Source of the DNA: Karalla daura
Lineage: Eukaryota > Chordata > Actinopteri > Chaetodontiformes > Leiognathidae
Direction: 5' to 3'
Length of the DNA: 64,000 bases
Assembly (NCBI GenBank): GCA_029224185.1
Contig: CM055211.1
Location: 3,097,525 to 3,161,524, forward strand
The position numbers and the translations under genes were made by a program. The notes under the pieces are model-generated. The model made no database searches, had not been told where the DNA came from, and was given only the letters and a program-made list of their open reading frames with translations. This document shows, in pieces, positions 35,546 through 47,515 of the stretch. How positions within the stretch are numbered: position 1 is the stretch's first letter; every line of letters begins with the position of its first letter.

Positions 35546-38500
35546 TTAATAACTGCGACGATTCTGCAAAAGTGATAACGTATGTAATGTTTTCGCCATG
35601 AAATTCTTCAGACTGGATGTACTGCATGCGGATGGATTTCTCCGTTTGAAGCGTGAGCGATGAGGGACGTGCAGAGCGGATGATGAAAAATTGTTGTCGG
35701 AGCACGGAGACGGACGACAGACCCATCGATCATCGGAGATACAGCTTGCGAGCACTTGATAAGGGCTCTAACAGTCACTTTCCCTCCGATCGGCTTGATC
35801 CCGTCACCTCCCCCGGGCCCGATGGCTCCCATCGCCGGGGAGGACGACCTCTGGGTCGGAGCACCTCGAGCAGAGGAGGAGGCAGATGTATCGCGCCAAT
35901 CACAGACGCGTTTCCTCGGCTCCTTCGGCGCTCGGGGGGGGCCCCCGGGCTTTTTTTTCTTCCTTTTTTTTTTTGCGAGATATGTCACATAGTTGCTAAG
36001 GAACCGAAAGTGAAAAGAACAGCCTCCGCGACGGAGGACACGTAAACACGCGGGCCGTCTGGCTGGGTTTGAGGAGAGAGAGGGGGGGGGGGGGGTGGAT
36101 GGCGGAGATTGGAATACGCGACGTATGGTTAGAATCTGAAGCGTCTGGATGGAGACGTTGCTCCGTTTTCTTCTCCCGGTTTGACAGCCTGTGGGAATCA
36201 CTCCCAACCCACTTGGTCCACGCCGCCAGAGCCCGCGGTAATGGGTTTGGACCCTACCGACTTGGCACGCCGGACCAGGAGACGTGGCCTCGCCCCTGCC
36301 AAGTGTCAGGGGCGTCCATCTCGCCCGGCCTGGAAACGTGAGGAGGCTGCCTGCGAAGCTCTCTCCACAGCTCCAGTGCTCCGCGTTCAACAGGCTTCTC
36401 CGAGACTCCCACCACAGGCAGGCGGAGAGAGGGGAGGGGGGAGGAGGAGGAGGAGGAGGAGGAGGGGGGGGTGTCCTCTGGAGAAAATCTGTTTCTGTGA
36501 TTTATGCTTCTGGGGATTCAGTGACTGGCATGGGAACCCAAATTACCCAGAAGGGAAAAAAAAACGCTTTTAGCATTCAGAATAAGTCTTTTTCTGTTTT
36601 CAATAGGGGGATTGAATGCACATTTTGAAGTCGGTTGGAGTGTCACACACACGCACACACACACACACACTCTCCCTCCTCCCCACTACTAAAAGAGAAT
36701 CTACAGCCCTGGCGGCTGATTAAATACTTCATAACCAGGCCCGGCCATTTACGAGGCGAGCAGCGCCACGTCTTAATAAGGCGACGATCCGATCGCTCAT
36801 GCCTCAAAATACCGCGGCCCGGGGTAATTATTCCTGCTGCATGTAGATTTCGATTAGCGCCTTGGAGCCGGCTGCACGGAGGAAGCGGCAACCGCAGCCT
36901 CGGCGGAGCGCTTCCAGCACTTAACGACCCCAGAAGTCACATGACGTGGTGTCAGTGTCTCTCAGCTGCGGCCCCGGCCAATCAGCTCCTTCCTCTCTCC
37001 CCCCTTCCCCCCCGACCCCCTGCACACCTGTGCCAGCACACCTGCAACCTCACTCCTCAATCAGCGACACTGAGGTTTGCCTTTGAGGTGATCTGCAGAC
37101 TTGAAGCAACCTTCAGCCCTCCAGCGTGGCAGAGGAGAGGACGGGTGAGTCTCTTTCCTCTCTTGTCTCTTTGGTGCCTGTTAGAAGGAGCTGGGGTAGT
37201 GGTTCTCCTGGCCTTCACCAGCACGAAGAAACGCTGTTTGTTGTGGCGCGCGCAGCGGGGCTAGACCCCGGCTTGTTCACATTCACTCCGACGGCAGAGC
37301 TCTGGTACATACTGTATGTCGATAAAGAGGGATCCCGGTCTCTCATAAAGCATCCAGTGTCCAGACAGGCAGAAGGCTCGGTGATCCGGGCCGGGGGCCG
37401 CAAGGAACGAGCCTCTCTCTCTCTCGCCTCTTTATGTTTGATGCAAAGGGACGAGATCAGGGCGGCCGGATCAACACCCCCCCCCCCCCGCCAGGCGCCC
37501 GGCCTAGCTGCGGCGCTCGGAGACTCTCTCTCTCTCTCTCTCTCAATAACTAATAAGGAGCGTGGCCCCCGGGGGCCGCCGTCATTACGGCGCCGGTAAT
37601 CATCGCAGCGGCGACAACACCGGGCACATCAGGGGCCCCCGCGTGGGAAATTATCTCCTCTTTTCGTTTTTTCTTCTTCTTCTCCTTCTTTCTTCTGTCT
37701 CCATTCGGGGCCCTTCCCGGAAACGCGTCGCCCGCGCGAGGTGCACGAGCGTCTGCGGCCCCGCGGCGTTCTCCAAAATTTAATTTCACCCCCCCCCCCC
37801 CTCCCTCCCTCCCCCCGTCCTGACACCGGGATGATTTTCTAATTAGGAATACCCGACTGGATAAAATAATTACTCGCCACAGCTGCCTGCAAGCAGCCCC
37901 CCCCCCCCCCTCCTCCTTCTCCTCCTCCTCCTCCTCCCCGACTCCATTAGCGGGGAGAGGGAGCGAGCGGCAAACGAGGCGGTGGGAAAACCTCCAGTCT
38001 GCATACCAGGCAGTGACTAATACCAGGCAGCGGCTAATTCGATTAAGGCCTCGTTTTGATTCCCGTCAAGTGGACGAGGTCGTAATTAGAAGGCGGACGT
38101 CAAGGGGAGGGGGCCGCCGCCGTCCACGCGGCCCCTTCCTCAGATGCTCGCGTTGAGCGAGGGCAACGGTGGACGGTCCCCTCGGCGGCACATTCGCAGC
38201 TCATCCACGTCTCTGTCTGGCTGCCGATTATTACACTGGGCTTCTACTTCTACTTCTTCTTCATCATCCTCTGCCGCTTGTCCTCTCCCTCCTCTGTCTG
38301 AGTGCACGTCTGAGAGACACCGGCTTCAAGTGAGACGAGCTCTGGGGAAGACGGCAGCGGTTTGTGAAGTCCGACTCCCCTGATTTTTTTTTTTAAGTGT
38401 TTTCCCGTCTTTCGTTAGACGCGTTTCATCAGTCGCCCGCGTCACGCGCCCGATGTCTCCGACACTGGAAGCACACGTGACGGCGTCACCCTGCCCACGT

Positions 38501-39544
38501 GTCCTCTGACTTCCTCCTGCTCCGGCCTGTGCCAAGCTGTCTGCACCTCGGAGTCCAAAGTGAGCAGGAGCAGGAGTAGGAGGAGGAGGAGGAGGAGAGC
38601 AGAGGCATCATCCGTCATCCCCGGTGGCACCTCATTATGGAGATGGCGTTCTCCCGGGCCACGCCACATGGTGCCGGGGCGCTGGGCCAACTGGGGAACT
38701 CACAGGGAATCTGTGAGTGTGCGTGTGTGTGTGTCTGAAGACACGGATTCATGAAACGGGATGTAACTGTTACCTGCAGCCACACACACACACACATGTG
38801 CAGGCGTGCACACACACACATATCGCCACTTCCAGAGGATTCTCCAGATCGGGGCTAATGCCGCCCCGCGGGCCCAGATTTCTCTGCCGTTCCCGGATAT
38901 GAACGTGGCCCTCGGCGTGGCATGAGAGCAGCCGGATTAGGAGGAGATTAAATCGGAGTAAACAGAGAGAGGAGCTCCGCGCTAAGTGATGGAGGCACAC
39001 GTGTAAACATATTCGTTGCTCCGACGGCATCTTTGGGCTTTCGTTTCTTTTTGCCTGAGCAGAGGCTTTAATGACCCTTCAAACAGGAGCATCGGTGAGG
39101 GAAATTCCCCCTCTGAGAGGCGCGACGTCCCCCTAATGATGCAGCTGACGGCGCCGAAAACAGGGTTTTGGATTCTCTGGAGTGGGCGGATCAATAGCAC
39201 TTCCACTGATGCCGCATTAAAGGGGGGAGGCTGGGAGCGCCCGGCAGGTTTCTCTCTCCTACCTGCGTGTGAAAAGCCCCGAGATTCCTCAAGATGCAGA
39301 GAAAAAACAACCTGGAAATAAAAATTTGATGGCTGGAATTTCAATGGATGTAAAGTCGCTTTCCAGTGGAAGAAATACTTTATACAGCAGTGGCATTGCA
39401 GGGAACACAGGCCCGGGCAGCCTGTATTAATATTTGAGTCCACGCTGAAATCTCAATTCATACATAAATAAATAAATAAAACATGTCGTGATGTTGAAAG
39501 TGAGCGGAGGGAGAGTTGAGGCAGCTCATTCGGCAGAATGAGCT

Positions 39545-39670
<126 letters not shown>

Positions 39671-40794
39671 CTCTCAAAGTGTCGCGTGAGATATGAAAGG
39701 TAATTTCAGTCCCCCGAGAGAAGCATCCCTCGGCAGCGCGGCGTGATATCGCTGTCAGTCATCCTGACAGACAGGACGGGGGAGTCGGGGGGGGGAAGCG
39801 AGGTGCACCTCCTGCAACATGGATGGAGGCAGGGATCCACCTCCACTTCCTGGTCTGAGAGCTTCGAGTGAGGATTAGTTTTTTACGTTACCCGAGCCAT
39901 CTGAATCGGGCCAGAATTGAACGGCTCTGAGCAACGCACTCATTCTGTCTCTGTCAAACAACAGTCAAGGTCAAGAATGAACTCCAAAGCTGTTTCCTCT
40001 TCTTCTTCTTCTTCCTCTGCTGCTTTGACAAACAGCCAACACGGGTCTGACCCCGGCGATGGCTTCCTATTAGGATAATGAACAGACGCATTTCATCTCC
40101 AGGCCGTCCGGCGCCGTGGCATTCGCGGGGCGTCCCCCCCGCCGTCCTCAAGGTGACACCGTCTCTGCAGCATCCTGGCACAGACGCGCCTCGTAATTCT
40201 GCCCGTCGCCGCTTGAAACAAAGATGGAGCGCTAATCGGGCCTTTCTGGAGCTTCTGGAAGATGCGTGCCCCGCCCTCGTGTCTGCACTTTGCGCTCATT
40301 GCTTCTGAAGGCAAACAGGAAAAAAAAAGATGCTTTGCTGTTTGTCTCTCGGAGCCTCAGGTCGACCTTTCACAGGCTGAGCTGTCACCACCTGACGACT
40401 CGCATGCCAAAACTCTAATTTCACTGTGCAAATGTTTCCGTGCCTTTTCCGAGGCGACCCACAAACATTTGACTTCCCGTATCGTCCGACAAGGTATATG
40501 TTTATGCAAAGCTCCAAAGTCAATAAGCGTGGTTTGCTTATGCGATTAATCCTGGCAGGTGAGAGTCCCTCGGCCTCGCTCTGTCACGTAACAACGCGCC
40601 TGTGAAGTGGCTGCACGCGAATGCCGAGGCGACGCCACAAAGTGACCCCTGAGCCGCACTCATTCCAGCTCCCGTACGCGAATGCATCCCCGCGTCTGGG
40701 AGGTGTCTCATTCTCCACACCGAGAACGTATTCACCCTATTTCTGGCTTGTCTTTGTCGGGCCGTAAAGCCCTCTGAGTTGCATCTGCTTTGTC

Positions 40795-40985
40795 TTCATC
40801 TGCTGCGTGGGTTTCCTCCAGGTGCCCCGGTCCCCCCTGCCACAGTCCGAAAACATGCGCGTCCGTGCAGACTGAAGACTCCGAACTGCCCCTTTGGTGT
40901 GAGCGTGACAGTGACTGGTGAGTGTATATGTGTGCGTGCGTGTGTGTGTGTGTGATGGACCGGAGAACTGGAGGTTTTCCCCGGA
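40795..40985 (+). repeat. Fish interspersed repeat, copy 4 (most complete)
   Basis: Begins with TCTGCTGCGTGGGTTTCCTC, then CCACAGTCCGAAAACATGCG, a GACTCCGAACTGCCCCTTTG block, a TGTGAG/TGTGTG stretch and a GATGGACCGG-like block. The order is the same as in the other copies in this window. No coding capacity or clear terminal repeats were seen. Confidence 0.75.
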
Positions 40986-43699
40986 GAACACAGTCATTTC
41001 TGTAACGCGGAGGTCAGAGTGAGCCCTGACCTCGGTGATTAGCGTTCCAGCGGCTTTGTGTGTGACATTTCAAAGCTCCTCCTGTGCTCCACTGCTCTTT
41101 TTGTTCTCCCCGCCTCGTTTTCTCCTCCGTTCCCTCCGTTTTTTCGACGTTTCGTCTGCTGCCAAGTCGTGCATGCTCAAATGCGTTTATCAAGTGTTTT
41201 TGTGTTCGTTATTTTTTTAGAGCTGGACGTCCCGTTTAGATATTTGTTTGCATGGTCGCGACGCCCTCGCAGGGCTGCAAAAACGCGGCTCTCTCCCCCC
41301 TCCTCTTCCTCCGCTCCGACTTGTGAAATCTGGCGCGTCGATCCCCATTACTTAACGCCGTCCCCGAGCGTCTGCTGGCGAGACTCGCGAGGAGGACAAA
41401 GACAAACGCGGCCGACATGCGTTTTAATTCCAGTCGGATCCCGTCGCCATCTGCTCCAGGACCCCCCTGGCATTGCTGCGTTACTGGTGGCTGGGCCATA
41501 TGTGGAAACGTCGTATAGAGTATCTCTCTATTCATTTGGTTCTCCCCTCAGGTGTGTGTGTGTATGTGTGTGTGTGTGTGAGAGGGAGAGCAGGATGTGC
41601 GATTTCACGGAGGTGGATTTGATCTTTTTGGTCCGTTTTTGTGCACCAGTAGAGGGACCTGCCGGAAACCGGCGTCCTCTCTCTTTGCCCACTTGTGGGC
41701 AGCAAAGACGCCCGCTTGCGTAACGGCTATCTGTCACTTCCTGAGACGAATGTCTGTCCGTTCAGCTGCTGCGAGCACTCCGGCCTGTCCACCAGTCGTC
41801 GTTCGCTGCAAAAACAGGACGAGAAAGTTCCTGAAAAGTGTCGGGAAAACTGCGAAACGGGGAGGCAAATCCCCGCTTTTACGCCTCATTGCTGATCATA
41901 TCGTAGGACGGCCTTCGCGGCCTCGCCGGCTGAATTCCTAATGCTGCATCGGCTGCTCCCCACCTGTCCTGCTAATTTCCCTCAAATGGCATCACTGTCC
42001 CGGTAATGGCGGCAATGTCGGGCCCCATTTCATCTGCAATTTTACCCCCATCAGGGGAAGACTGCGTCCCAGAGTCCGGAGTGTCTGTTTCTGTGCAGCA
42101 CTCCATCCCTCAGAGGTGTGATTGGCTTTTTTCCTTGAACTGCGGCGCCCAATCCCTCACAGGTGTTTCTGGCCCGCCCCGCCTCCCGCGAGTGTATTCA
42201 CACTGCGTGGCTCTGAAGAGTTGTCTGTTTATGGAAATGAGGCGGCGGCAGAGTCCTCTCCCCGCCATCACTCCACCTCACCGTGAAATATTCCGCTCCG
42301 AGAGTCGGCCCTGAAAGAATTAGACTCCCCTCCCGAGAAAATGCTTTCAGAGTTTCCTAAGCCTCCTGACTCCATCAACTCTGTGTGTGTGTGAGTGTGT
42401 GTGGGTGTGTGTGTGTGTGTGTTTAACCGTGTGTGCGCCGGCCTGCTCGCAGTATTCACCACATTAGTTCAGATGTTTCAAACTAAGCTCCGAGTTCTTT
42501 CTAGACAAAAGGACTTCTATTCAGGTATTCACTGAGGGCTGTGGAAAAGGTCCTGATGCGCCGCAGTGACGATTTAATGCGATTCCCTTTTATGTCTTTA
42601 AGCGCAGATTTTATTTATAGGAGCCAAAGCGCATGGGAGCAGTACAAAGGCGGCGCAATTTCAGAGACGTGGGAGCGTGGCAGGGCGCTCATGAAGAGCA
42701 TATGTTAAAGTATATTTGACTTCAGTTCAGCGCGCGCCACCAGTCTTCCGGCCTCGGAGTGGAACCCCCGGAGGAGGGGACGATGCTCGGAGCCATCGCC
42801 TCCGCTCCGTGCACACACTTCACCGGGGCTTTCGGGTCCGGATGTTTTAAGTCGCGGCGCATTAACCTCGTCTGGCTTCCTCGAAAAGGTCCCATTTATA
42901 GTGTCGGGAAAGATTCAAAACAAGATGGCCAAACGCGCCTCCTCTGCCCTGGCCCTGTTACCAGAGAGGGTGTATTGGTTTTGGGAAACGTCTCCTCCGC
43001 TCGCGTCCGGGCCTCAGAGCTCGGGTGGTCGGCCCGGGCAAGACATCGGGGTGTCGCTGAATCGAAATGAAAGCGCGCATGGCTATATAAACTCACACAC
43101 ACACACACACGGGGCTTTGTTTCCTGGCACAGAGGACGTGCTTGACTCCAGGCGTAGAGGACACCGGGCTTTGTCTCCCCCGAACGCTTCGCTCCTCTCC
43201 AGTCCCGCTCTGATTGTAATCAAAGGGTGTGGCTGATGGGCCGTTCTGTTTTTTTTTTTTTGAAGCGCTCGCACCCTCTAATTTCTCCATCCCGTTAGGT
43301 AGCAGGCGGCCCGGTTTCGCCCCCGGCGACACGTCGACTCGAGTGTGCGTGTATTTCGGTACCTCTGTTGTCGTGTGCCACAGAAACGCCGCTTTCCGCT
43401 TTTCATTTTTCACCTCTTCCCCCCCCGGCTCCTGCCTGAATAGAGCAACTGTAATCACCCTGGTAATGGGGAACGTTTCGACCCCGATTCATTCACCCTC
43501 CATCTCAACTCGGCGGACGTCACGCCTCGGAATAAGTGCGGGCCGACGACGGCCACTCCACAGTCGGTAATACTGAGGCTCGTCTGCCCCCCTGACCCGT
43601 CTGTTCGATTCCATGGAGCGACACAGGAAACCAGCGCGTTTGTTGACGGACTGCTCTCTCTGCGCTGCTGAAGGTCCATTATCCTCCAGCTTTGTGCCT

Positions 43700-43779
43700 T
43701 AATTGTGTAGCCGGAGCCTATCTCCGGCTCACGTACCGGGTGGAAGCAGAGAATACACCCCGGACAGGTCCCAATCCAT

Positions 43780-43818
<39 letters not shown>

Positions 43819-43860
43819 TTCACTCTCACTCTCACACCGAGGGGCAATTTCAGCCCACAC
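43700..43860 (-). repeat. Fish interspersed repeat, copy 5 (reverse orientation)
   Basis: The reverse complement reads GAAATTGCCCCTCGGTGTGA, (TG)n, ATTGGGACCTGTCCGGGGTG, TATTCTCTGC and GAGATAGGCTCCGGC, matching the family 3' half. The central (CA)n is at about 43782-43816. Confidence 0.75.
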
Positions 43861-45284
43861 GGTGATATGAGGGATGTGTTCTTGCACTCATTTTGTTAAT
43901 CGCTTTGAGGCTACGACACATGCAAATACGCGCCAGGATGGATGGTTATTGTAGTAGCAGCTCGGGCGGAGTAAAAACCGGGACTTAATGCGCTCTTTTT
44001 TTTTCCTTTTACCTGTCCAATCCCGCAATTAAAATGTCACACGGCGGGGAGCGAAGAAAAAGAAGAAAAAAAGGGTTTCTTGGCAGTGGAGCGCGCTGGC
44101 TCGTTGTTGCTGACCTTTCCTGATTGTGATTGGGCTGATCTCCTCCTCTCAGAGCTCGGACCTGCCTCCCCCGGAGGGCTCCATAATATCAGAGCTGTGA
44201 TTACACCAAAACAAAAATGGCAAAGGGCTTAATTACTCTCCCCCGGGCCGTACTTTTGTCTTTTTTTTCCCCTTTCCCTTCCCCTCCCCTCCACGTACGA
44301 GGCGTCGCGTTGCTGTGGAGCCCGCAAATTAGCGGGGCCGGCGCTCGTCCCGCTCTGTCTCTCGGGCAACTGCTTGTTGACCTTGGAGGACACTTTCAGG
44401 GAGTCGGACGGGCGGTGAAACAACGCCGGGCTCCTCCGGTGACATTCAGCGCCGCCGCTTGTCTGACTGCCAGTGACAGAAAAGAAATACAGAGGCAGAG
44501 GAGCACGAGGAGGACAGACAGAGAGAGAGAGAGCGAGAGAGAGAGAGAGAGAGAGAGCGATAGCTGCTAAATGTCTGGTGCAGCCGCCAGCGTCTCGCGA
44601 GCCATCTGGCTATTGTGACTTTCTGGAAAAAAACAAAAAAGAGAGAGTGAGAGAGGGAGAGAGAGAGAGAGAGAGAGAGGGAGAGATGAAGATGACGACT
44701 CTCTGTCCAGTCTGCATTACTCACCTCGGATGCGGGCGGTTTGCTGCTCGGAGACTGTTGACACGGTCTCCGTGTCCTCGGTGGAGGATATTCAGCGACT
44801 CATCAGATTTCCATTCCAGTTCAGATATGTCGGCCGTCGTAAACGTTGTGAAAATGTTCACCTGCCCTCCTCAAAGGGGAGCGGCGAGCCCGGTAAATGA
44901 ACTCGGCCTCGACTGACAACTCTGAGCACACAATGGGACTGAAATATTGCATGGCTGTAAAGATGGGAAAGGACCGGTCTGGAACCACATAGGAATAAAA
45001 CAGCCCTTTAGCTGCAGCATAGCTACACTTAGCCTGGGATTTTCTTCGGAGGTTAGGGTCGATGGACCGGAGAGCTCATCGAGGGGTAAAGCAGGTGGGA
45101 TAATGTATGGGTTTGTCAGGTTTCTACTAATCTGCATTAAAGTTGAATGCATCGGCCTCTACTCTAGATCGGAAAGGCGCCGGCTCCGGGAGCCTGTTCG
45201 ACACTGAGCACGAGACAGATGGAAGGTGACGCGCATGTCCAGAGGGCAGCGTGAAAGACTGCAGAGTCACTCGACCTCGGCCCT

Positions 45285-45331
<47 letters not shown>

Positions 45332-46445
45332 TGCGCGTGTCCCTCGCTTCTACATGTCCGTCAGATAGTAAAAAAAAAAGAAGAGAAAACGGGATCTGGT
45401 AAACACATTATTCCCCTTCACTCTCTTGTCAGAGTGGACAGGAGTGACCCCAGCTGTTCCCTCTCAGCCGGCCAGCTGTGCCGCCGCCTGGCCTCTGAGG
45501 CTTTGGCGGGTGAAGTGTTTGGGTCCAGGCAACCAGCTCGTTGGATGAATAGACTCAAACCAGGGAGGAAAGTGAGAGGGGAGAGAGGCCGGAGGGATGC
45601 GAGCGTCACGTCCAGGGTCACGTGGGACGGAGGGAGAATCATACATGATTCCCATCACAGGGTCTCCACTCAGTCCTGGAGCGTTTGGCTCTACATGTGT
45701 GTAAAATCTGAGAGATCTGGCAAATGCAGCTGCTAGTCTGTCGTTTGATTCCGATCCAGCATATGGCTTTAAATTAAATCCTCATCAACAGCATGAGTGT
45801 AAATCTACAAGCTGCGTAGGTGTCACATACAATCAGCCAGTAGACACACCTCAGAGGAATTGAATTTGAACAAGATGTTCCTCTACGAATAGAGGTATAT
45901 TGGAGAGAAACATCCTCGACGTGTGTCTGATGGAATTTTCGGGGAGGTCTCAACAAACGTGCACGTCAAACCTCGACATTGAGGCCCGGTTCTTCTCCTC
46001 TCCATCTCCTCTTATCGTTGAGAGAGCAGCGAGAGCCTTTTTCCCCCCCTGACTCATTTACGAATATCTGCCAGCCATGTGCAGTGAAAATAGGAGCCCG
46101 TGAGCCGAGGAGATGTCAGATCAGTTGACATGTGGTTCAGAGAGAGAGAGAAGCTGTGTGGGAGGCGTGAGAGCTCTGCTCCGCCGTGGGAGATGTCCAC
46201 AGGCAGGAAGCCTCCATCGGCCGCCGGACGCATTCTTATACCAGAGAAGCGAAGTCACGCACGCCGGCTGTAAACATGAATGCGGGCTGTAAACACGGAG
46301 CTGCTGCGTACACAGAGCCAGTGTCCACAACGCTGCTGCAAATGTCACGGGCGTGAGATTGAAGACACAACGCCACCGTTGGAATAGATTTATTGGCCTG
46401 TGCCATGTCTTGTTGTTGTACTGGACTCCATAGATAGGCACGCTC

Positions 46446-46458
46446 TGCCCTCTGCTGG
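46446..46458 (-). promoter_or_regulatory. CTCF-like core motif
   Basis: TGCCCTCTGCTGG is an exact match to the reverse complement of the vertebrate CTCF core (YGCCMYCTNSTGG). It lies between cckbr and the NALF gene. A plus-strand AATAAA (46495-46500) is close by, but no transcript for it was identified. Confidence 0.4.
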
Positions 46459-47420
46459 TACTTTAATGTCGGTACAAGTGTCAGGCTGTGGATCAATAAA
46501 GTTTCTATGCGTCTCTGTTATTTTCACGTCGGATCCTTTGTCTATACGGCAAGCCTTGTTTTCATGTTCAGTTCATTCTTTCCATTGTATGGACCTCATC
46601 CAGGGCAAATCTAAGGTGTGATATCTGGTGGCTGAACTGCTTCTCTGCTGTCTGTCTAATTCAGATCCTGCAGTAATGGTGAAACTGGTGATGGAAATAT
46701 GTTGTGAAATATGTCCCATAGGAGCAGTGTTGGTGTTTTCTTTGGTCCTGGTTGTTTCTTGGGCCTGGAGTTCTCCTGTCTTTTTGGTCAGCCAGGCCTC
46801 TGTTGCGCGTGGAGTTTTTTTTTGGGGGGGGGGGGCTGACAACCAGTCTGCAGCCGACTCCTGTATGTAGGCCAGTCTCTGCCAACCGGCCGCTCGGTCG
46901 AGACATTTATTTAGCTGGGGAGACGCGTGTGCTAGAACTCAGGCTGGAATCACGTGGCCTCGCACTGTCTGATCGGGACCCGAGAGCATGAGCAACACCC
47001 CACTGCCACAGAGCAAACCAGACATTCCTCCGGTCTGGTGTTATTCCTTCCCAGTCAGGTAATCAAAGCAATAACTATCCATTGAGTTAAAATACAACAT
47101 TTCTGTTCTGAGCATCATTTACAGATAGGTCCAGACTTGAAAAGCATTAAGAGCTCCTGTCAGGAGCTAGTAAATTTAAGAAGCGGACTATGATATTTCA
47201 TTTGGCCCAGGACCAGACTTTAATAGTGACTCGCAAGACAACACTAAGCCTGAGTTTTAGTGATTTGAGAGGGTTCTGGCTCTGACTTCAGACTCAGAGT
47301 GATGTTCTGCACCTGAGGAGGATAAGGAGGAGGGGAGATGAACCGATGGAAAGCAGACAGGGTGAGGATGAGGCCGTGCAGCTGCCCAGGTTCCCCCCTC
47401 TCTCGGATGTGGGGCGGTGC

Positions 47421-47433
47421 TGCCGCCTGCTGG
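47421..47433 (-). promoter_or_regulatory. CTCF-like motif, one mismatch
   Basis: TGCCGCCTGCTGG fits the reverse CTCF core except for one base. It has the same orientation as the sites at 46446 and 48751 and lies just past the probable 3' end of the NALF gene. Confidence 0.3.
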
Positions 47434-47509
47434 TCGACATCCGGAAGTGGCGCGTCGACGCGACGACGAAAGAAGCCACGAACACCAGTCATGTTTAACA
47501 TAATTTATA

Positions 47510-47515
47510 TTTATT
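47510..47515 (-). terminator. Candidate poly(A) signal of the NALF gene
   Basis: TTTATT on the plus strand is AATAAA on the minus strand. It is in an AT-rich block (47500-47720) about 2.6 kb past the NALF stop codon. The AT-rich stretch contrasts with the surrounding GC-rich DNA and suits a 3' UTR end, but signals beyond or before it could also be used. Confidence 0.35.

Noticed and set aside
35608..36390. 260-codon minus-strand open frame
   Set aside because: Covers poly-purine and poly-Lys/Pro low-complexity sequence; no domain or family resemblance seen.
46628..46870. 80-codon plus frame with a hydrophobic stretch (MAELLLCCLSNSDP...)
   Set aside because: It runs into a T/G homopolymer and has no recognised homology or splice partners; a repeat remnant is as likely.
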